The notes under the pieces were generated by a model that saw nothing but the letters and a program-made list of their open reading frames with translations, was not told the DNA's origin and did no database searches. A stretch of DNA of 64,000 bases from Brevibacillus_H sp049846925 (lineage in GTDB: Bacteria > Bacillota > Bacilli > Brevibacillales > Brevibacillaceae). The DNA lies in the NCBI RefSeq assembly GCF_049846925.1, contig NZ_JBNCMT010000003.1, positions 151,720-215,719 on the forward strand, read 5' to 3'. Positions 23,419 to 33,232 of this stretch are shown here, piece after piece. Within the stretch, counting starts at the first letter, position 1. Each line of letters starts with the position of its first letter. The position numbers were made by a program, and so were the translations under genes.

Positions 23419-24954
23419 GTGTTTTCCCCATCCATTTCAGAGGTATTGTCTCTATCCACCCAGTACAATTTTATTCCCATTCGACTCAGCATTTTGGCTG
23501 ATCAGGAAACACCGATTCGCATTTATCAGAAGCTTCGTTCTACAGATTCATTTTTGCTGGAAAGTGTAGAAGGGGGTTCTCGCTGGGCCAGATATTCGTT
23601 TATTGGCTTGCATCCTTTTCTAACGTTGGAAGCCAAAGGCGAGCAGGCAGCGATCAAAAGAAGAGGCGAGCAAGAACAGATCGTTACAGGAAATCCCGTT
23701 CTCTTGTTGCAAGAATTGATGAAAGAGTACAACAGTCCGCAATTATCAGGCTTTCCTAGATTTACAGGGGGAGCGGTTGGATTTTTCGGATACAATACCC
23801 TTAATTATTTCGAACGGTTGCCACTCCATCAAAACGAAACCCAGGAGGTTCCTGACATCCGGTTTTTATTTGTGGATGAGTGTATAGCTTTTGATCATTT
23901 AAAACAGGAAATTCAGTTACTCATCCACCTCAGAATCAATCCAACAGATACAGAAGATGAGATCAGGGTAAATTACGACCTTGTCTGTAAAAGATTAAGC
24001 AAACTGGCAGATCGAGTGTTTGCAGATCTTCCATCAATGATTGCGAATGTTCCGATTCCATCAGCAGTCCCATCCGCTAGCAACCTGAAAGTCATTCCGA
24101 ATATGGAGCAACAGGAATTCGAACGGATCGTTGAGCGAGCCAAAGAGTACATTGCCGCAGGTGATATTTTTCAGGTCGTGCTTTCTCAACGGTTCACAGT
24201 AGAGACGCAAATCGATCCATTTTCGGTTTATCGAGTTTTGCGGACGCTAAATCCATCTCCTTATATGTATTACCTGCAGTTTGAAGATGAGACATTAGTA
24301 GGAACCTCGCCTGAACTATTGGTTCGTGTGGAGGATCGCAAAGTCGAGATGAGGCCAATCGCAGGTACGAGAAAGCGTGGAGCCACCCCGGAAGAGGATG
24401 AGAATCTTGGAGCTGAATTGCTGTCAGATCCAAAGGAGAGAGCTGAACACTACATGCTCCTTGATCTGGGCCGAAATGATGTCGGTCGGGTATCAGAATA
24501 CGGCTCAGTTGTTGTAGAGGAGCAAATGGTAATCGAGCATTACTCACATGTGATGCACATGGTTTCCCATGTTACTGGTCAATTACGGGAGGATCTGCAT
24601 CCATTTGATGCCTTGCTCTCTGCATTCCCTGCGGGTACAGTCTCGGGAGCGCCAAAACTTCGAGCGATGGAAATTATCGCAGAGTTAGAACGTGATGCAA
24701 GACATACCTATGCCGGAGCAATCGGCTATCTCAGTTTTACGGGAAATATGGATACGTGCATTACCATTCGGACACTGTTGTTCAAGGACAATCAGGCGCA
24801 CGTACAGGCTGGAGCAGGGATTGTAGCAGATTCCGTTCCACAGCTCGAGTATCAAGAAACAATCAACAAAGCGGCTGCACTGATTCGAGCACTTGATACG
24901 GCACAACAACTGTTTGCTCGCAAGGAGGCGAAAGCATGCTATCAGGAACGCTAG
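23419..24954 (+). CDS. trpE: Anthranilate synthase component I
   Basis: It makes anthranilate from chorismate with ammonia supplied by a glutamine amidotransferase (TrpG/PabA, not in this operon). The 511-residue protein has the N-terminal feedback domain (LLESVEGGSRWARYSF near residues 46-61). The catalytic C-terminal half shows FQVVLSQRF near 251, PIAGTRKRG near 313, LGRNDVGRV near 349 and SGAPKLRAME near 410. The start GTG is supported by the AGAGGTGA site. Expression is controlled by the leader just upstream. Confidence 0.97.
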   Translation: MFSPSISEVLSLSTQYNFIPIRLSILADQETPIRIYQKLRSTDSFLLESVEGGSRWARYSFIGLHPFLTLEAKGEQAAIKRRGEQEQIVTGNPVLLLQELMKEYNSPQLSGFPRFTGGAVGFFGYNTLNYFERLPLHQNETQEVPDIRFLFVDECIAFDHLKQEIQLLIHLRINPTDTEDEIRVNYDLVCKRLSKLADRVFADLPSMIANVPIPSAVPSASNLKVIPNMEQQEFERIVERAKEYIAAGDIFQVVLSQRFTVETQIDPFSVYRVLRTLNPSPYMYYLQFEDETLVGTSPELLVRVEDRKVEMRPIAGTRKRGATPEEDENLGAELLSDPKERAEHYMLLDLGRNDVGRVSEYGSVVVEEQMVIEHYSHVMHMVSHVTGQLREDLHPFDALLSAFPAGTVSGAPKLRAMEIIAELERDARHTYAGAIGYLSFTGNMDTCITIRTLLFKDNQAHVQAGAGIVADSVPQLEYQETINKAAALIRALDTAQQLFARKEAKACYQER

Positions 24955-25961
24955 ACAAAATCATGAAACGGGAACACCTGGATCGCACGTCAGCTTGTCT
25001 TGCGATGGGAGAGATTATGGATGGCAAGGCGACACCTGCGCAAATTGGTGCTTTCTTAGCTGGTTTGCGAGTAAAAGGCGAGCATGTTGATGAGATTATT
25101 GGTTTTGCACAGGCGATGCGTGCGCGTTCGGTGCAGTTGCCTATTCGATTGAACGGGCTGGTAGATACATGTGGTACAGGAGGTGACGGGAGTGAGACAT
25201 TTAATATTTCTACTGCGGCAGCAATACTTGCAGCAAGTGGCGGAGTTAAAATCGCCAAACACGGAAATCGTGCCGTGTCCTCCCGGAGTGGAAGCGCAGA
25301 TGTACTCGAGGCGTTGGGCGTTCCGATTACTTTAACACCGGAGAATGCAGCCGATTGTTTGGAGCGAACCAATCTCTGCTTCTTATTCGCACCTTTGTAT
25401 CATCAGGCAATGAAGCACGCGGCAGGACCACGTAAAGAACTGGGGGTCCGAACGGTGTTTAATCTGTTAGGACCGCTTACCAACCCTGCCAAAGCAGATT
25501 TTCAATTGCTCGGCGTATACGATGCTTCCTTGATTGAAACAATCGCACAGGCATTACGTGAACTGGGAGTCAAGCGTGCACTGGTTGTTGCGGGGGAAGA
25601 CGGTCTGGATGAATTGACAGTCACGGGGAAAAGCAGAGTGGCCGAGTTAAATAACGGTCAAATCGCAACATACACGATAACTCCTGAAGAATGTGGGCTT
25701 TCAAGGCACTCACTTGCGGAGTTGAAGGGCGGAGGCGCAGTCGAGAATGCCCGAATGATCATGGACATTTTCAAAGGGAAAAAAGGAGCACCGAGGGATA
25801 TTACACTGCTCAATGCAGGTGCTATTCTCTATCTCGCTGGCAAAGCACCTTCGATTGATTTGGGCGTAATACAGGCTGCCTCATTGATCGAGTCCGGGCA
25901 AGTGCTTAGCAAATTGGAACAGATTCGTCAGGTGGCAGGGGGACTTACCAATGCTTCATAA
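24936..25961 (+). CDS. trpD: Anthranilate phosphoribosyltransferase
   Basis: It adds phosphoribose from PRPP to anthranilate. The 341-residue protein contains the PRPP motif DTCGTGGDGSETFNIST (about residues 77-93), KHGNRAVSSRSGSAD near 106-120 and the hinge GVRTVFNLLGPLTNPA near 169-184. It overlaps trpE by 19 bases, so translation is coupled. Confidence 0.97.
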   Translation: MLSGTLDKIMKREHLDRTSACLAMGEIMDGKATPAQIGAFLAGLRVKGEHVDEIIGFAQAMRARSVQLPIRLNGLVDTCGTGGDGSETFNISTAAAILAASGGVKIAKHGNRAVSSRSGSADVLEALGVPITLTPENAADCLERTNLCFLFAPLYHQAMKHAAGPRKELGVRTVFNLLGPLTNPAKADFQLLGVYDASLIETIAQALRELGVKRALVVAGEDGLDELTVTGKSRVAELNNGQIATYTITPEECGLSRHSLAELKGGGAVENARMIMDIFKGKKGAPRDITLLNAGAILYLAGKAPSIDLGVIQAASLIESGQVLSKLEQIRQVAGGLTNAS

Positions 25962-26745
25962 CATTGTCGATACGAAAAAACAAGAAGTCGAGCGACTCAA
26001 AGCCACAACAACCGAACAGGAACTAATCTCTCTTTGTCAGTCTGCGCCGACGCCAATGGGCTTTCGATCGGCTCTGGTAAATAGCTCTCGCCCGGTTAGT
26101 GTGATCGCTGAGGTGAAAAAGGCATCCCCTTCCAAAGGATTGATCCGACCGGATTTTGATCCGCTGGCGATTGCCCGATCATATAAGCAAGCAAACGTTG
26201 AGGCAATTTCCGTTTTAACCGATCAGCAATATTTTCAAGGTCATGCGGAGTATCTTAGGCAAATTCGCCAGCAGGTACAACTCCCTATTTTGCGAAAAGA
26301 CTTTCTAATCGACGAGCTGCAAATTCTTGAATCCCGTTCACTGGGAGCAGATTGTATTTTGTTGATCGCAGCCATATTAGATCCCTATCAACTCCAGCAT
26401 TTTTCACAGGTAGCTGAAGAGTTAGGAATGGATGTATTGCTTGAAGTGCATGATGCAGTGGAAATGGAGACAGCATTGACTCATGCCGGACCGACTCTTT
26501 TAGGAATAAACAATCGGAATTTGCGCACTTTTACAACGTCTCTGCAAACGACAGAGGAATTAATCAAAATGGTTCCTTCGGATATACCCGTTGTCAGTGA
26601 AAGCGGTATTGCCACCAAGGAAGACATCACGTATCTGTACAACCTGGGAGCTCGGGCTGTACTGGTTGGCGAACACTTCATGAGGCAGTCTTCTGTAGAA
26701 AAAGCAGTAACGGATTTGGTAGGCGAGAGAGTGGTTCGGATATGA
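25951..26745 (+). CDS. trpC: Indole-3-glycerol-phosphate synthase
   Basis: It closes the indole ring from CdRP with loss of CO2. A 264-residue TIM barrel with the catalytic Lys in AEVKKASPSKG near residues 51-61, LPILRKDFLID near 110-120, LGINNRNLRTF near 184 and VVSESGI near 211-217. It overlaps trpD by 11 bases. Confidence 0.97.
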   Translation: MLHNIVDTKKQEVERLKATTTEQELISLCQSAPTPMGFRSALVNSSRPVSVIAEVKKASPSKGLIRPDFDPLAIARSYKQANVEAISVLTDQQYFQGHAEYLRQIRQQVQLPILRKDFLIDELQILESRSLGADCILLIAAILDPYQLQHFSQVAEELGMDVLLEVHDAVEMETALTHAGPTLLGINNRNLRTFTTSLQTTEELIKMVPSDIPVVSESGIATKEDITYLYNLGARAVLVGEHFMRQSSVEKAVTDLVGERVVRI

Positions 26746-27392
26746 CAGTGATCAAAATATGCGGGATAAAAGATGCAAAGACGCTGGAGCTGTTATCGGA
26801 TTTGCAAGTTGATTATGCAGGCTTTGTCTTTGCTCCCAGTAAACGTCAGGTAACAGGTGAGCACGCTCGCCAACTGGTTGAACAAGCTAGCAGATATCCA
26901 CGATTGGCAGGTGTGTTCGTAAATCCCGCATTGCAAGAAGTGAGCGATGTGCTGGAGGCAGTTTCTCTCGATGTTGTTCAGCTTCACGGGGACGAAAGTA
27001 CAGAATTCATTGAAGCGCTGAAAAATAAGACTAACTGCCAGATTTGGAAGGCCATTCGAGTGCAAAATTGCCAACAGGTACTAGAGGCAATAGGACGATA
27101 TGCTCTGCTTGTAGATGCATTCCTGCTGGATGCCTACCATCCCACGCAGGCTGGTGGAACAGGTGAGCGGTTTAGCTGGGAACAAATTTCAGAAGTGAGC
27201 GAGAGTTTTGGTGATAAACCGTTCTTTGTTGCAGGTGGAATATCACTGGAAAATGTGGATGAACTGCTAACCAGGTATGCAGTGTCATGCGTTGATATAT
27301 CAAGCGGGGTAGAGACTGATCAGGTGAAAGACCCTGTGAAGATCAGGAGCTTTGTGGAGAGGGTGAGAGCGTGTGAAGCAAGTAGAAGATAA
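26742..27392 (+). CDS. trpF: Phosphoribosylanthranilate isomerase
   Basis: It catalyses the Amadori rearrangement of PRA to CdRP. The 216-residue TIM barrel has the catalytic Cys in VIKICGIKD (residue 7), YAGFVFAPSKRQV near 26-38, VVQLHGDE near 79-86 and Asp in LLDAYHPTQAGGTG near 128-141. It overlaps trpC by 4 bases and trpB by 20. Confidence 0.96.
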   Translation: MTVIKICGIKDAKTLELLSDLQVDYAGFVFAPSKRQVTGEHARQLVEQASRYPRLAGVFVNPALQEVSDVLEAVSLDVVQLHGDESTEFIEALKNKTNCQIWKAIRVQNCQQVLEAIGRYALLVDAFLLDAYHPTQAGGTGERFSWEQISEVSESFGDKPFFVAGGISLENVDELLTRYAVSCVDISSGVETDQVKDPVKIRSFVERVRACEASRR

Positions 27393-28614
27393 ATCAATCG
27401 TTGTACCAGATGAGCATGGACGATTTGGAAAATTTGGTGGAAAGTATGTCCCGGAAACATTGATGAACGCTTTGTCAGAATTGGAAGAAGCCTTTGCAGA
27501 AGCTAGAAAGGATACAGCTTTCCTGAATGAATTGAATCATTTGCTAAGTGACTATGCAGGTCGACCAACTCCCCTGTATTTTGCCGAACGTCTGACAGAG
27601 CATCTGGGTGGAGCGCAAATCTATTTGAAACGGGAAGATCTCAACCATACAGGAGCACATAAGCTCAACAATGCCATCGGTCAAGGCCTGCTAGCCAAAC
27701 GGATGGGCAAAAAGTCGATTATTGCCGAGACAGGAGCAGGTCAACACGGGGTTGCAAGTGCCACGGTTGCGGCTAAATTGGGACTTTCTTGCAAGGTATT
27801 CATGGGAGAGGAAGACATCAAACGCCAGGAGCTGAACGTGTTTCGCATGAAGCTGCTAGGTGCAGAAGTGATTCCCGCAACAAGCGGTACACGGACATTG
27901 AAAGACGCTACAAACGAGGCGATTCGCTATTGGGTCAGCCATGTAGAGGATACGTTTTACGTGATCGGCTCCGTAGTGGGGCCACACCCGTACCCTTATA
28001 TGGTTCGAGAATTCCAGAAGATTATTGGCGAAGAGACGAGATCACAGATCCTTTTGCAGGTAGGAAGACTCCCGGATGAAGTCATAGCGTGTGTTGGCGG
28101 AGGAAGTAACGCAATGGGAATGTTCTACCCGTTTATTCAGGATGAACAAGTGAAGCTTCGTGGTGTAGAGGCAGCAGGACATGGAACAAATACAGACAAA
28201 CACGCTGCAACCTTGACACTAGGAAAGCCAGGAGTGGTACATGGCGCCCTTACGTATCTGTTGCAGGATGAATACGGTCAGATTCAGGAAGCACATTCGA
28301 TCTCGGCCGGTCTTGATTATCCGGGCGTTGGTCCCGAGCATGCCTACTTAAAAGATTCGGGTCGTGTGACTTATACGGCAGTTACCGATCAGGAAGCGCT
28401 AGATGCGCTGCAAATCCTTTGTCAGACAGAAGGGATCATCCCTGCCTTGGAGAGTGCACATGCACTGGCTGAAGTGGTGAAGCTTGCTCCGCAGTTATCG
28501 AAAGACAAGATCCTCGTGGTTTGCTTATCAGGACGTGGCGATAAAGACGTGGCCACATTGCAAACCCATATCAACACCAGTAGTGGGAATGGAGGGGTAA
28601 GTAATGATCGCTAG
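27373..28614 (+). CDS. trpB: Tryptophan synthase beta chain
   Basis: A PLP enzyme condensing indole with serine. The 413-residue length is typical. It shows FGGKYVPETLM near residues 17-27, the PLP lysine in NHTGAHKLNNA near 91-101, ETGAGQHGVA near 118-127 and the phosphate loop CVGGGSNAMG near 237-246. The start is GTG inside trpF. TrpB works as an alpha2-beta2 complex with the adjacent trpA product. Confidence 0.98.
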   Translation: MKQVEDKSIVVPDEHGRFGKFGGKYVPETLMNALSELEEAFAEARKDTAFLNELNHLLSDYAGRPTPLYFAERLTEHLGGAQIYLKREDLNHTGAHKLNNAIGQGLLAKRMGKKSIIAETGAGQHGVASATVAAKLGLSCKVFMGEEDIKRQELNVFRMKLLGAEVIPATSGTRTLKDATNEAIRYWVSHVEDTFYVIGSVVGPHPYPYMVREFQKIIGEETRSQILLQVGRLPDEVIACVGGGSNAMGMFYPFIQDEQVKLRGVEAAGHGTNTDKHAATLTLGKPGVVHGALTYLLQDEYGQIQEAHSISAGLDYPGVGPEHAYLKDSGRVTYTAVTDQEALDALQILCQTEGIIPALESAHALAEVVKLAPQLSKDKILVVCLSGRGDKDVATLQTHINTSSGNGGVSNDR

Positions 28615-29422
28615 TCAAAATCGTATTGATCAGCTATTTCTCGACCGCACAAAGAAACGATTTATTCCGTTCATTACAGTCGGTGACCCTACGTTGGAAA
28701 TCTCGGAACGAATTGTGGAAGCACTCGTAGAAGCGGGAGCAGACCTGATTGAGTTGGGTATTCCATACTCCGATCCACTTGCAGATGGTCCAGTGATCCA
28801 ACGGGCTTCCGGTCGCGCGCTTGCCGCTCAGGTGACATTGCCGAAGGTTTTGGCGTTTATCAAAAATCTGCGGAACAAGGGAATAACAACGCCATTCGTT
28901 CTCTTTTCTTATTACAATCCGATTTTGCAGTATGGCGTTGAAAGACTGTTCGCTGATTTAGCTGAAGCGGGTGCAGATGGAGCCGTGATTCCTGATTTGC
29001 CTTATGAAGAAAACGAAGAAGCACTAGCAGCAGCCAAACGATATGGCGCGCATCTCATTTCACTCGTTGCCCCGACGTCTGAAACACGGGTAGCCAAGAT
29101 CAGCAGCAAAGCAAGCGGATTTATTTATTGCGTCTCTTCGCTTGGTGTAACTGGGGTTCGTTCAGAATTCCACAATAACGTGCTACCATTTATCAATCAG
29201 GTTCGTTCCCATTCAGAAGTGCCTGTTGCGGTAGGGTTTGGAATATCGACACCAGAACAGGTGCGTGAGTTTGCTGGATATGCTGATGGGGTGATTGTGG
29301 GAAGTGCGATTGTACAACAAGTCGAGGCGAATCTCCCGTTGCTGTTAGACAAGGCAACACGTGAGGAAGGGCTAGGCAAGATAAAAACCTTTGTACAAAA
29401 CTTGGCAGGTGCGTTAAAATAA
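28604..29422 (+). CDS. trpA: Tryptophan synthase alpha chain
   Basis: It releases indole from indole-3-glycerol phosphate and channels it to TrpB. A 272-residue TIM barrel with the catalytic Glu in LIELGIPYSDPLADGPVIQ (near residue 49), the catalytic Asp in VIPDLPYEE near 128-136 and phosphate-binding VGFGIS and VGSAIV segments. It overlaps trpB by 11 bases and has no terminator before hisC. Confidence 0.98.
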   Translation: MIASQNRIDQLFLDRTKKRFIPFITVGDPTLEISERIVEALVEAGADLIELGIPYSDPLADGPVIQRASGRALAAQVTLPKVLAFIKNLRNKGITTPFVLFSYYNPILQYGVERLFADLAEAGADGAVIPDLPYEENEEALAAAKRYGAHLISLVAPTSETRVAKISSKASGFIYCVSSLGVTGVRSEFHNNVLPFINQVRSHSEVPVAVGFGISTPEQVREFAGYADGVIVGSAIVQQVEANLPLLLDKATREEGLGKIKTFVQNLAGALK

Positions 29423-29453
29423 CAGGAAAAAATCTGTTTGGAGTGATACTGGA

Positions 29454-30551
29454 ATGCGTCCTAAGAAACAAATCTTGAGCGTGCCTGTCTACCAACCAGG
29501 TAAACCCATCGATGAGGTAAAGCGTGAATTGGGATTAACAGAAGTTATCAAGCTTGCCTCGAATGAAAATCCATATGGCTGTTCGCCGAAAGCTAAAGAA
29601 GCGATCCTGGGTCAATTGGATTCATTAGCGATTTATCCTGATGGTGGTAGCATGTTGCTTCGTTGGGAACTGGCTGATTTCTTGCAAGTTAATCCGAATC
29701 AGCTCATCTTTGGCAACGGGTCCGACGAAATCGTACAACTGATCACTCGTGCTTATCTGGAGCAAGGTACGAACACAGTCATGGCAACACCGACATTCCC
29801 GCAATATCGCTCCAATGCAACCATTGACGGGGCTGCTCTCGTGGAAGTGCCTTTGAAAGAGGGAGTCCACGATCTGGAGGCAATGGCTGCTGCTATTACT
29901 TCAGAAACGAGAGTGGTTTGGGTATGTAACCCGAACAACCCATCTGGAACTATCGTTACGACCAAGGAACTGACTGACTTCATGGCAAAGGTTCCTGCTG
30001 ACGTAATGGTCGTACTCGATGAGGCATACTACGAATACGTTGTGGATGAGCAGTATCCTGAGACGATTCCTATGCTTGATCAGTACCCGAATATGATCGT
30101 GCTTCGTACATTCTCCAAAATTCACGGATTGGCTGCTCTTCGCATTGGCTATGGTGTAGCTTCAGAAGAGATTATCAATAATCTGAATCGAGTTCGTGAA
30201 CCTTTTAATACAAGCAGTTTGGCTCAAGCAGCAGCGCGTGCATCTCTTGCAGATACAGGTTTCGTACATAATTGCAAAGAGCAGAACCGCACTGGGATGA
30301 AACAATTAACAGACAAATTTGATGCTCTAGGACTCGACTATTACCCGTCACAAGCGAATTTTATCCTAGTTAATCTCAAATTGGATTCAGATGTCGTATT
30401 CCGCAAATTGCTGGAACAAGGATTCATCGTACGTTCCGGAAATGCACTCGGATTCCCTGGTTATCAGCGAATCACGGTAGGAACACCAGAGCAGAATGAG
30501 AAACTGTTGGCGGCTGTTGAGTCAGTTCTCGCAAGTACCTTGCAAAAATAA
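29454..30551 (+). CDS. hisC: Histidinol-phosphate / aromatic aminotransferase
   Basis: A class II PLP aminotransferase of 365 residues. In B. subtilis the enzyme at this position serves both histidine synthesis and the last step of Phe/Tyr synthesis. Motifs are KLASNENPYGCSP near residues 33-45, VCNPNNPSGT near 158-167, DEAYYEY near 185 and the PLP lysine in RTFSKIHGLAALRIGYG near 221-237. It follows trpA by 31 bp without a terminator and so should be co-transcribed. Confidence 0.95.
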   Translation: MRPKKQILSVPVYQPGKPIDEVKRELGLTEVIKLASNENPYGCSPKAKEAILGQLDSLAIYPDGGSMLLRWELADFLQVNPNQLIFGNGSDEIVQLITRAYLEQGTNTVMATPTFPQYRSNATIDGAALVEVPLKEGVHDLEAMAAAITSETRVVWVCNPNNPSGTIVTTKELTDFMAKVPADVMVVLDEAYYEYVVDEQYPETIPMLDQYPNMIVLRTFSKIHGLAALRIGYGVASEEIINNLNRVREPFNTSSLAQAAARASLADTGFVHNCKEQNRTGMKQLTDKFDALGLDYYPSQANFILVNLKLDSDVVFRKLLEQGFIVRSGNALGFPGYQRITVGTPEQNEKLLAAVESVLASTLQK

Positions 30552-30564
30552 TGAGCGTGATGTT

Positions 30565-30599
30565 GATGTCGGTAACGTAATGTGCGTGCCGACATCTTT
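30565..30599 (+). terminator. Hairpin between hisC and tyrA, possible weak terminator
   Basis: A perfect 8-bp stem GATGTCGG / CCGACATC with a 16-base loop, followed by only TTT. It may be a weak terminator or RNA-processing/stability hairpin. Confidence 0.45.
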
Positions 30600-30676
30600 G
30601 TATATCTATTCATTGCTGCAAGTTGCAAGATGCAGCAAAAGTAAATGCCCTGGTAAATAGAAAGAGGGATGTGGAG

Positions 30677-31777
30677 ATGAAAACAACCATAGCTGTACTT
30701 GGCGTAGGGTTAATTGGAGGCTCAATCGCCTTGTCGCTGCGGCAAAATCCTGACCATCGGCTGATTGGCTTCGATGTGCGGGAAGATTTTGTTGATAAAG
30801 CATTAACGAATGGCGTATTACACTCAGGATCGACGAATTTGAAAGTAGTTGTACAAGATGCTGATGTAATCATCCTTTCTACTCCGGTAGAACAAATCAA
30901 CGATCTGTTACAACAGCTGGCTGACCTGGACCTGAAACCGGGTGCGATCGTAACCGATGTAGGCAGCACAAAACTTCAAATAATGGAGTACGCAATGAGA
31001 CTTGCCTCCAAAGGCGTTACCTTCATAGGTGGGCATCCGATGGCAGGTTCTCACAAATCAGGGGTAGACGCTGCTACTGATCGTTTATTTGAGAACGCCT
31101 ATTATGTGCTTACGCCAAATGAAAATGCGTCCGAAGAGCAGATTGAAAAATTAAAAAATATTTTGTCGTACACAAAAGCCAAACTCGTCGTAATGGATCC
31201 TGCTGAACATGATCGGGTAGTAGGAGCCGTCAGTCATTTTCCACATATTTTGGCAGCTGTTCTCGTCAATCAAGTTGCCAAATACAACAATGAAAGTGAA
31301 TGGCATCATCGCCTTGCTGCGGGAGGGTTCCGTGATATTACTAGAATCGCATCCAGCAATCCACGGATGTGGCGGGATGTATTGCTGAATAACCGGGACT
31401 TTTTGTTGCAAATTGCGAGTGACTGGCGCAGGGAACTAGACGAGATCATGCAGTTGGTGCAAGAAGGAAATCGAAATGAGATCGAGCAGTTTTTTGTCTC
31501 TGCACGAGAGTTTAGGGAGAGCCTTCCTGAAAAGCGAAAAGGCGCCTTGCCAGCATTGTATGACTTGTACATTGATATCCCTGACCATCCTGGTGAGATT
31601 GGAAGAATAACTACACTCTTGGGTGCAAAGGAAATCAGCATCACCAATCTGCGAATTATCGAGAATCGGGAAGACATTTATGGTGCCTTGCGCATTACCT
31701 TCCGAAGCGAAACCGAGCTGGAGAAGGGTGAAGAGCTTTTGCGATTCTTTGAATACAACGTTTACCGCAGGGATTAA
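30677..31777 (+). CDS. tyrA: Prephenate dehydrogenase
   Basis: It oxidatively decarboxylates prephenate to 4-hydroxyphenylpyruvate for tyrosine. The 366-residue protein has a Rossmann start (VLGVGLIGGSIAL, residues 8-20), DVGSTK near 96, the catalytic His in GGHPMAGSHKSG near 118-129 and the helical domain with SHFPHILAA near 185. A C-terminal ACT domain (about 290-360, YIDIPDHPGEIGRITTLLG) probably senses tyrosine. The ATG at 30677 follows GTGGAG; the longer frame lacks support. Confidence 0.96.
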   Translation: MKTTIAVLGVGLIGGSIALSLRQNPDHRLIGFDVREDFVDKALTNGVLHSGSTNLKVVVQDADVIILSTPVEQINDLLQQLADLDLKPGAIVTDVGSTKLQIMEYAMRLASKGVTFIGGHPMAGSHKSGVDAATDRLFENAYYVLTPNENASEEQIEKLKNILSYTKAKLVVMDPAEHDRVVGAVSHFPHILAAVLVNQVAKYNNESEWHHRLAAGGFRDITRIASSNPRMWRDVLLNNRDFLLQIASDWRRELDEIMQLVQEGNRNEIEQFFVSAREFRESLPEKRKGALPALYDLYIDIPDHPGEIGRITTLLGAKEISITNLRIIENREDIYGALRITFRSETELEKGEELLRFFEYNVYRRD

Positions 31778-31798
31778 TCAATAGAGAGGAGAGTTACT

Positions 31799-33091
31799 GT
31801 GCTAACTGTTAGAAAAGCTCAAAAGATAGAGGGTAAAGTAAAGGTTCCTGGTGACAAATCCATATCCCATCGTGCGGTAATGTTCGGGTCGTTGGCAGAA
31901 GGGACAACCCATATTACCGGTTTTCTGCCTGGAGCAGACTGCTTGAGTACGATCAGTTGTTTTCGAAAACTGGGCATCGAGATCGAGCAGGATGGAGACA
32001 AGGTTACCGTGCATGGGAGAGGTTGGCATGGCTTGACGGAGCCACACGAAATTCTCGATGTGGGCAACTCCGGTACGACGATTCGCCTGATATCTGGTGT
32101 TCTTTCAACTCAAGCGTTTCATTCTGTTTTAATCGGGGACGAATCCATTGGTAAACGCCCGATGCGTCGAGTGGTAAATCCGCTACGTGAGATGGGTGCC
32201 AAGATTGATGGACGCAAAAATGGAGAATTCACACCACTCACAATTCGTGGTACCGAGCTACAGGGAATTCACTATCAGTCTCCTGTAGCCAGTGCCCAAG
32301 TGAAGTCAGCCATTTTACTGGCTGGCTTGCAAGCAAAGGGAACCACTGTTGTGGAAGAACCAATGCTCTCAAGAGACCATACAGAGCGAATGCTCCGTGC
32401 TTTCGGTGTAGAAGTCAAGCAAGACGGATTACGTGTATCAGTTGAAGGTGGCCAATCATTAAAAGGACGAGATATTGTCGTACCTGGTGATATTTCTTCT
32501 GCGGCATTCCTTATTGCTGCGGTCATGATGATCCCTGGAAGTTCGCTTGTTATCGAAAATGTTGGAATTAACCCGAGTCGAACGGGAATCATTGATGTCG
32601 TGAAGGCAATGGGCGGACGAATCGATATCGTCAATGAAAGAGTCGTAAACGAAGAACCAGTTGCTGATCTCCATGTGTATCACTCGAAGTTGCGGGGAAT
32701 CACCATAGAAGGAGATTTGATTCCGAGGCTGATCGATGAAATCCCTGTCATAGCGGTGATGGCGACACAAGCGGTAGGGACAACAACGATTCGAGATGCG
32801 GAAGAATTGAAAGTAAAAGAGACGAATCGCATTGATTCCGTTGTAGCTCAACTCGGAAAACTGCAGGCAAGTGTACAACCTACAGATGATGGAATGATTA
32901 TTAACGGTGAACAAAAGTTACAAGGTGCAACCATCGACAGCATGGGAGACCATCGGATTGGGATGGCAATGGCAATCGCTGGACTTGCAGCAGAAGGGGA
33001 AACAGTTGTCACCAATGCGGAAGCGATCCATGTCTCCTTCCCGGGATTTGCAGAATTACTGACAGAGATCACAACTGCTGTTCACAGCTAA
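31799..33091 (+). CDS. aroA: EPSP synthase (3-phosphoshikimate 1-carboxyvinyltransferase)
   Basis: It condenses shikimate-3-phosphate with PEP. The 430-residue protein has VPGDKSISHRAVM near residues 17-29, LDVGNSGTTIRL near 86-97, GDESIGKRPMRR near 115-126 and DEIPVIAVMAT near 312. The NSGTT form of the PEP loop and the overall character suggest the class II type common in Firmicutes; that is inference. The start is GTG with GAGAGGAGAG upstream. Named aroE in B. subtilis. It ends the aromatic supra-operon. Confidence 0.97.
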   Translation: MLTVRKAQKIEGKVKVPGDKSISHRAVMFGSLAEGTTHITGFLPGADCLSTISCFRKLGIEIEQDGDKVTVHGRGWHGLTEPHEILDVGNSGTTIRLISGVLSTQAFHSVLIGDESIGKRPMRRVVNPLREMGAKIDGRKNGEFTPLTIRGTELQGIHYQSPVASAQVKSAILLAGLQAKGTTVVEEPMLSRDHTERMLRAFGVEVKQDGLRVSVEGGQSLKGRDIVVPGDISSAAFLIAAVMMIPGSSLVIENVGINPSRTGIIDVVKAMGGRIDIVNERVVNEEPVADLHVYHSKLRGITIEGDLIPRLIDEIPVIAVMATQAVGTTTIRDAEELKVKETNRIDSVVAQLGKLQASVQPTDDGMIINGEQKLQGATIDSMGDHRIGMAMAIAGLAAEGETVVTNAEAIHVSFPGFAELLTEITTAVHS

Positions 33092-33107
33092 TTGATTTTT
33101 GAACCAG

Positions 33108-33140
33108 AAGGTACTGGAGTGAAACATTCCGGTACCTTTT
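33108..33140 (+). terminator. Intrinsic terminator closing the aromatic supra-operon
   Basis: AGGTACTGGA / TCCGGTACCT stem with one wobble pair, then TTTT. Confidence 0.8.
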
Positions 33141-33198
33141 GTTATGTTACAAGAAAGTAAGAAATGAGAGAATGTTAAATCAAATTAGAAAAAAATGT

Positions 33199-33226
33199 TT
33201 GACAAGCGCTTACATTTGAATATAAT
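33199..33226 (+). promoter_or_regulatory. Consensus sigma-A promoter with overlapping cre-like half site
   Basis: Perfect TTGACA and perfect TATAAT at 16-base spacing. The spacer begins with AAGCGCTTACA, the conserved half of a CcpA operator (cre); the other half is degenerate. A second match, TGAATGCGCTTACA at 33298-33311, lies in the transcribed part and differs from cre by one base. Confidence 0.7.
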
Positions 33227-33232
33227 TAAAAA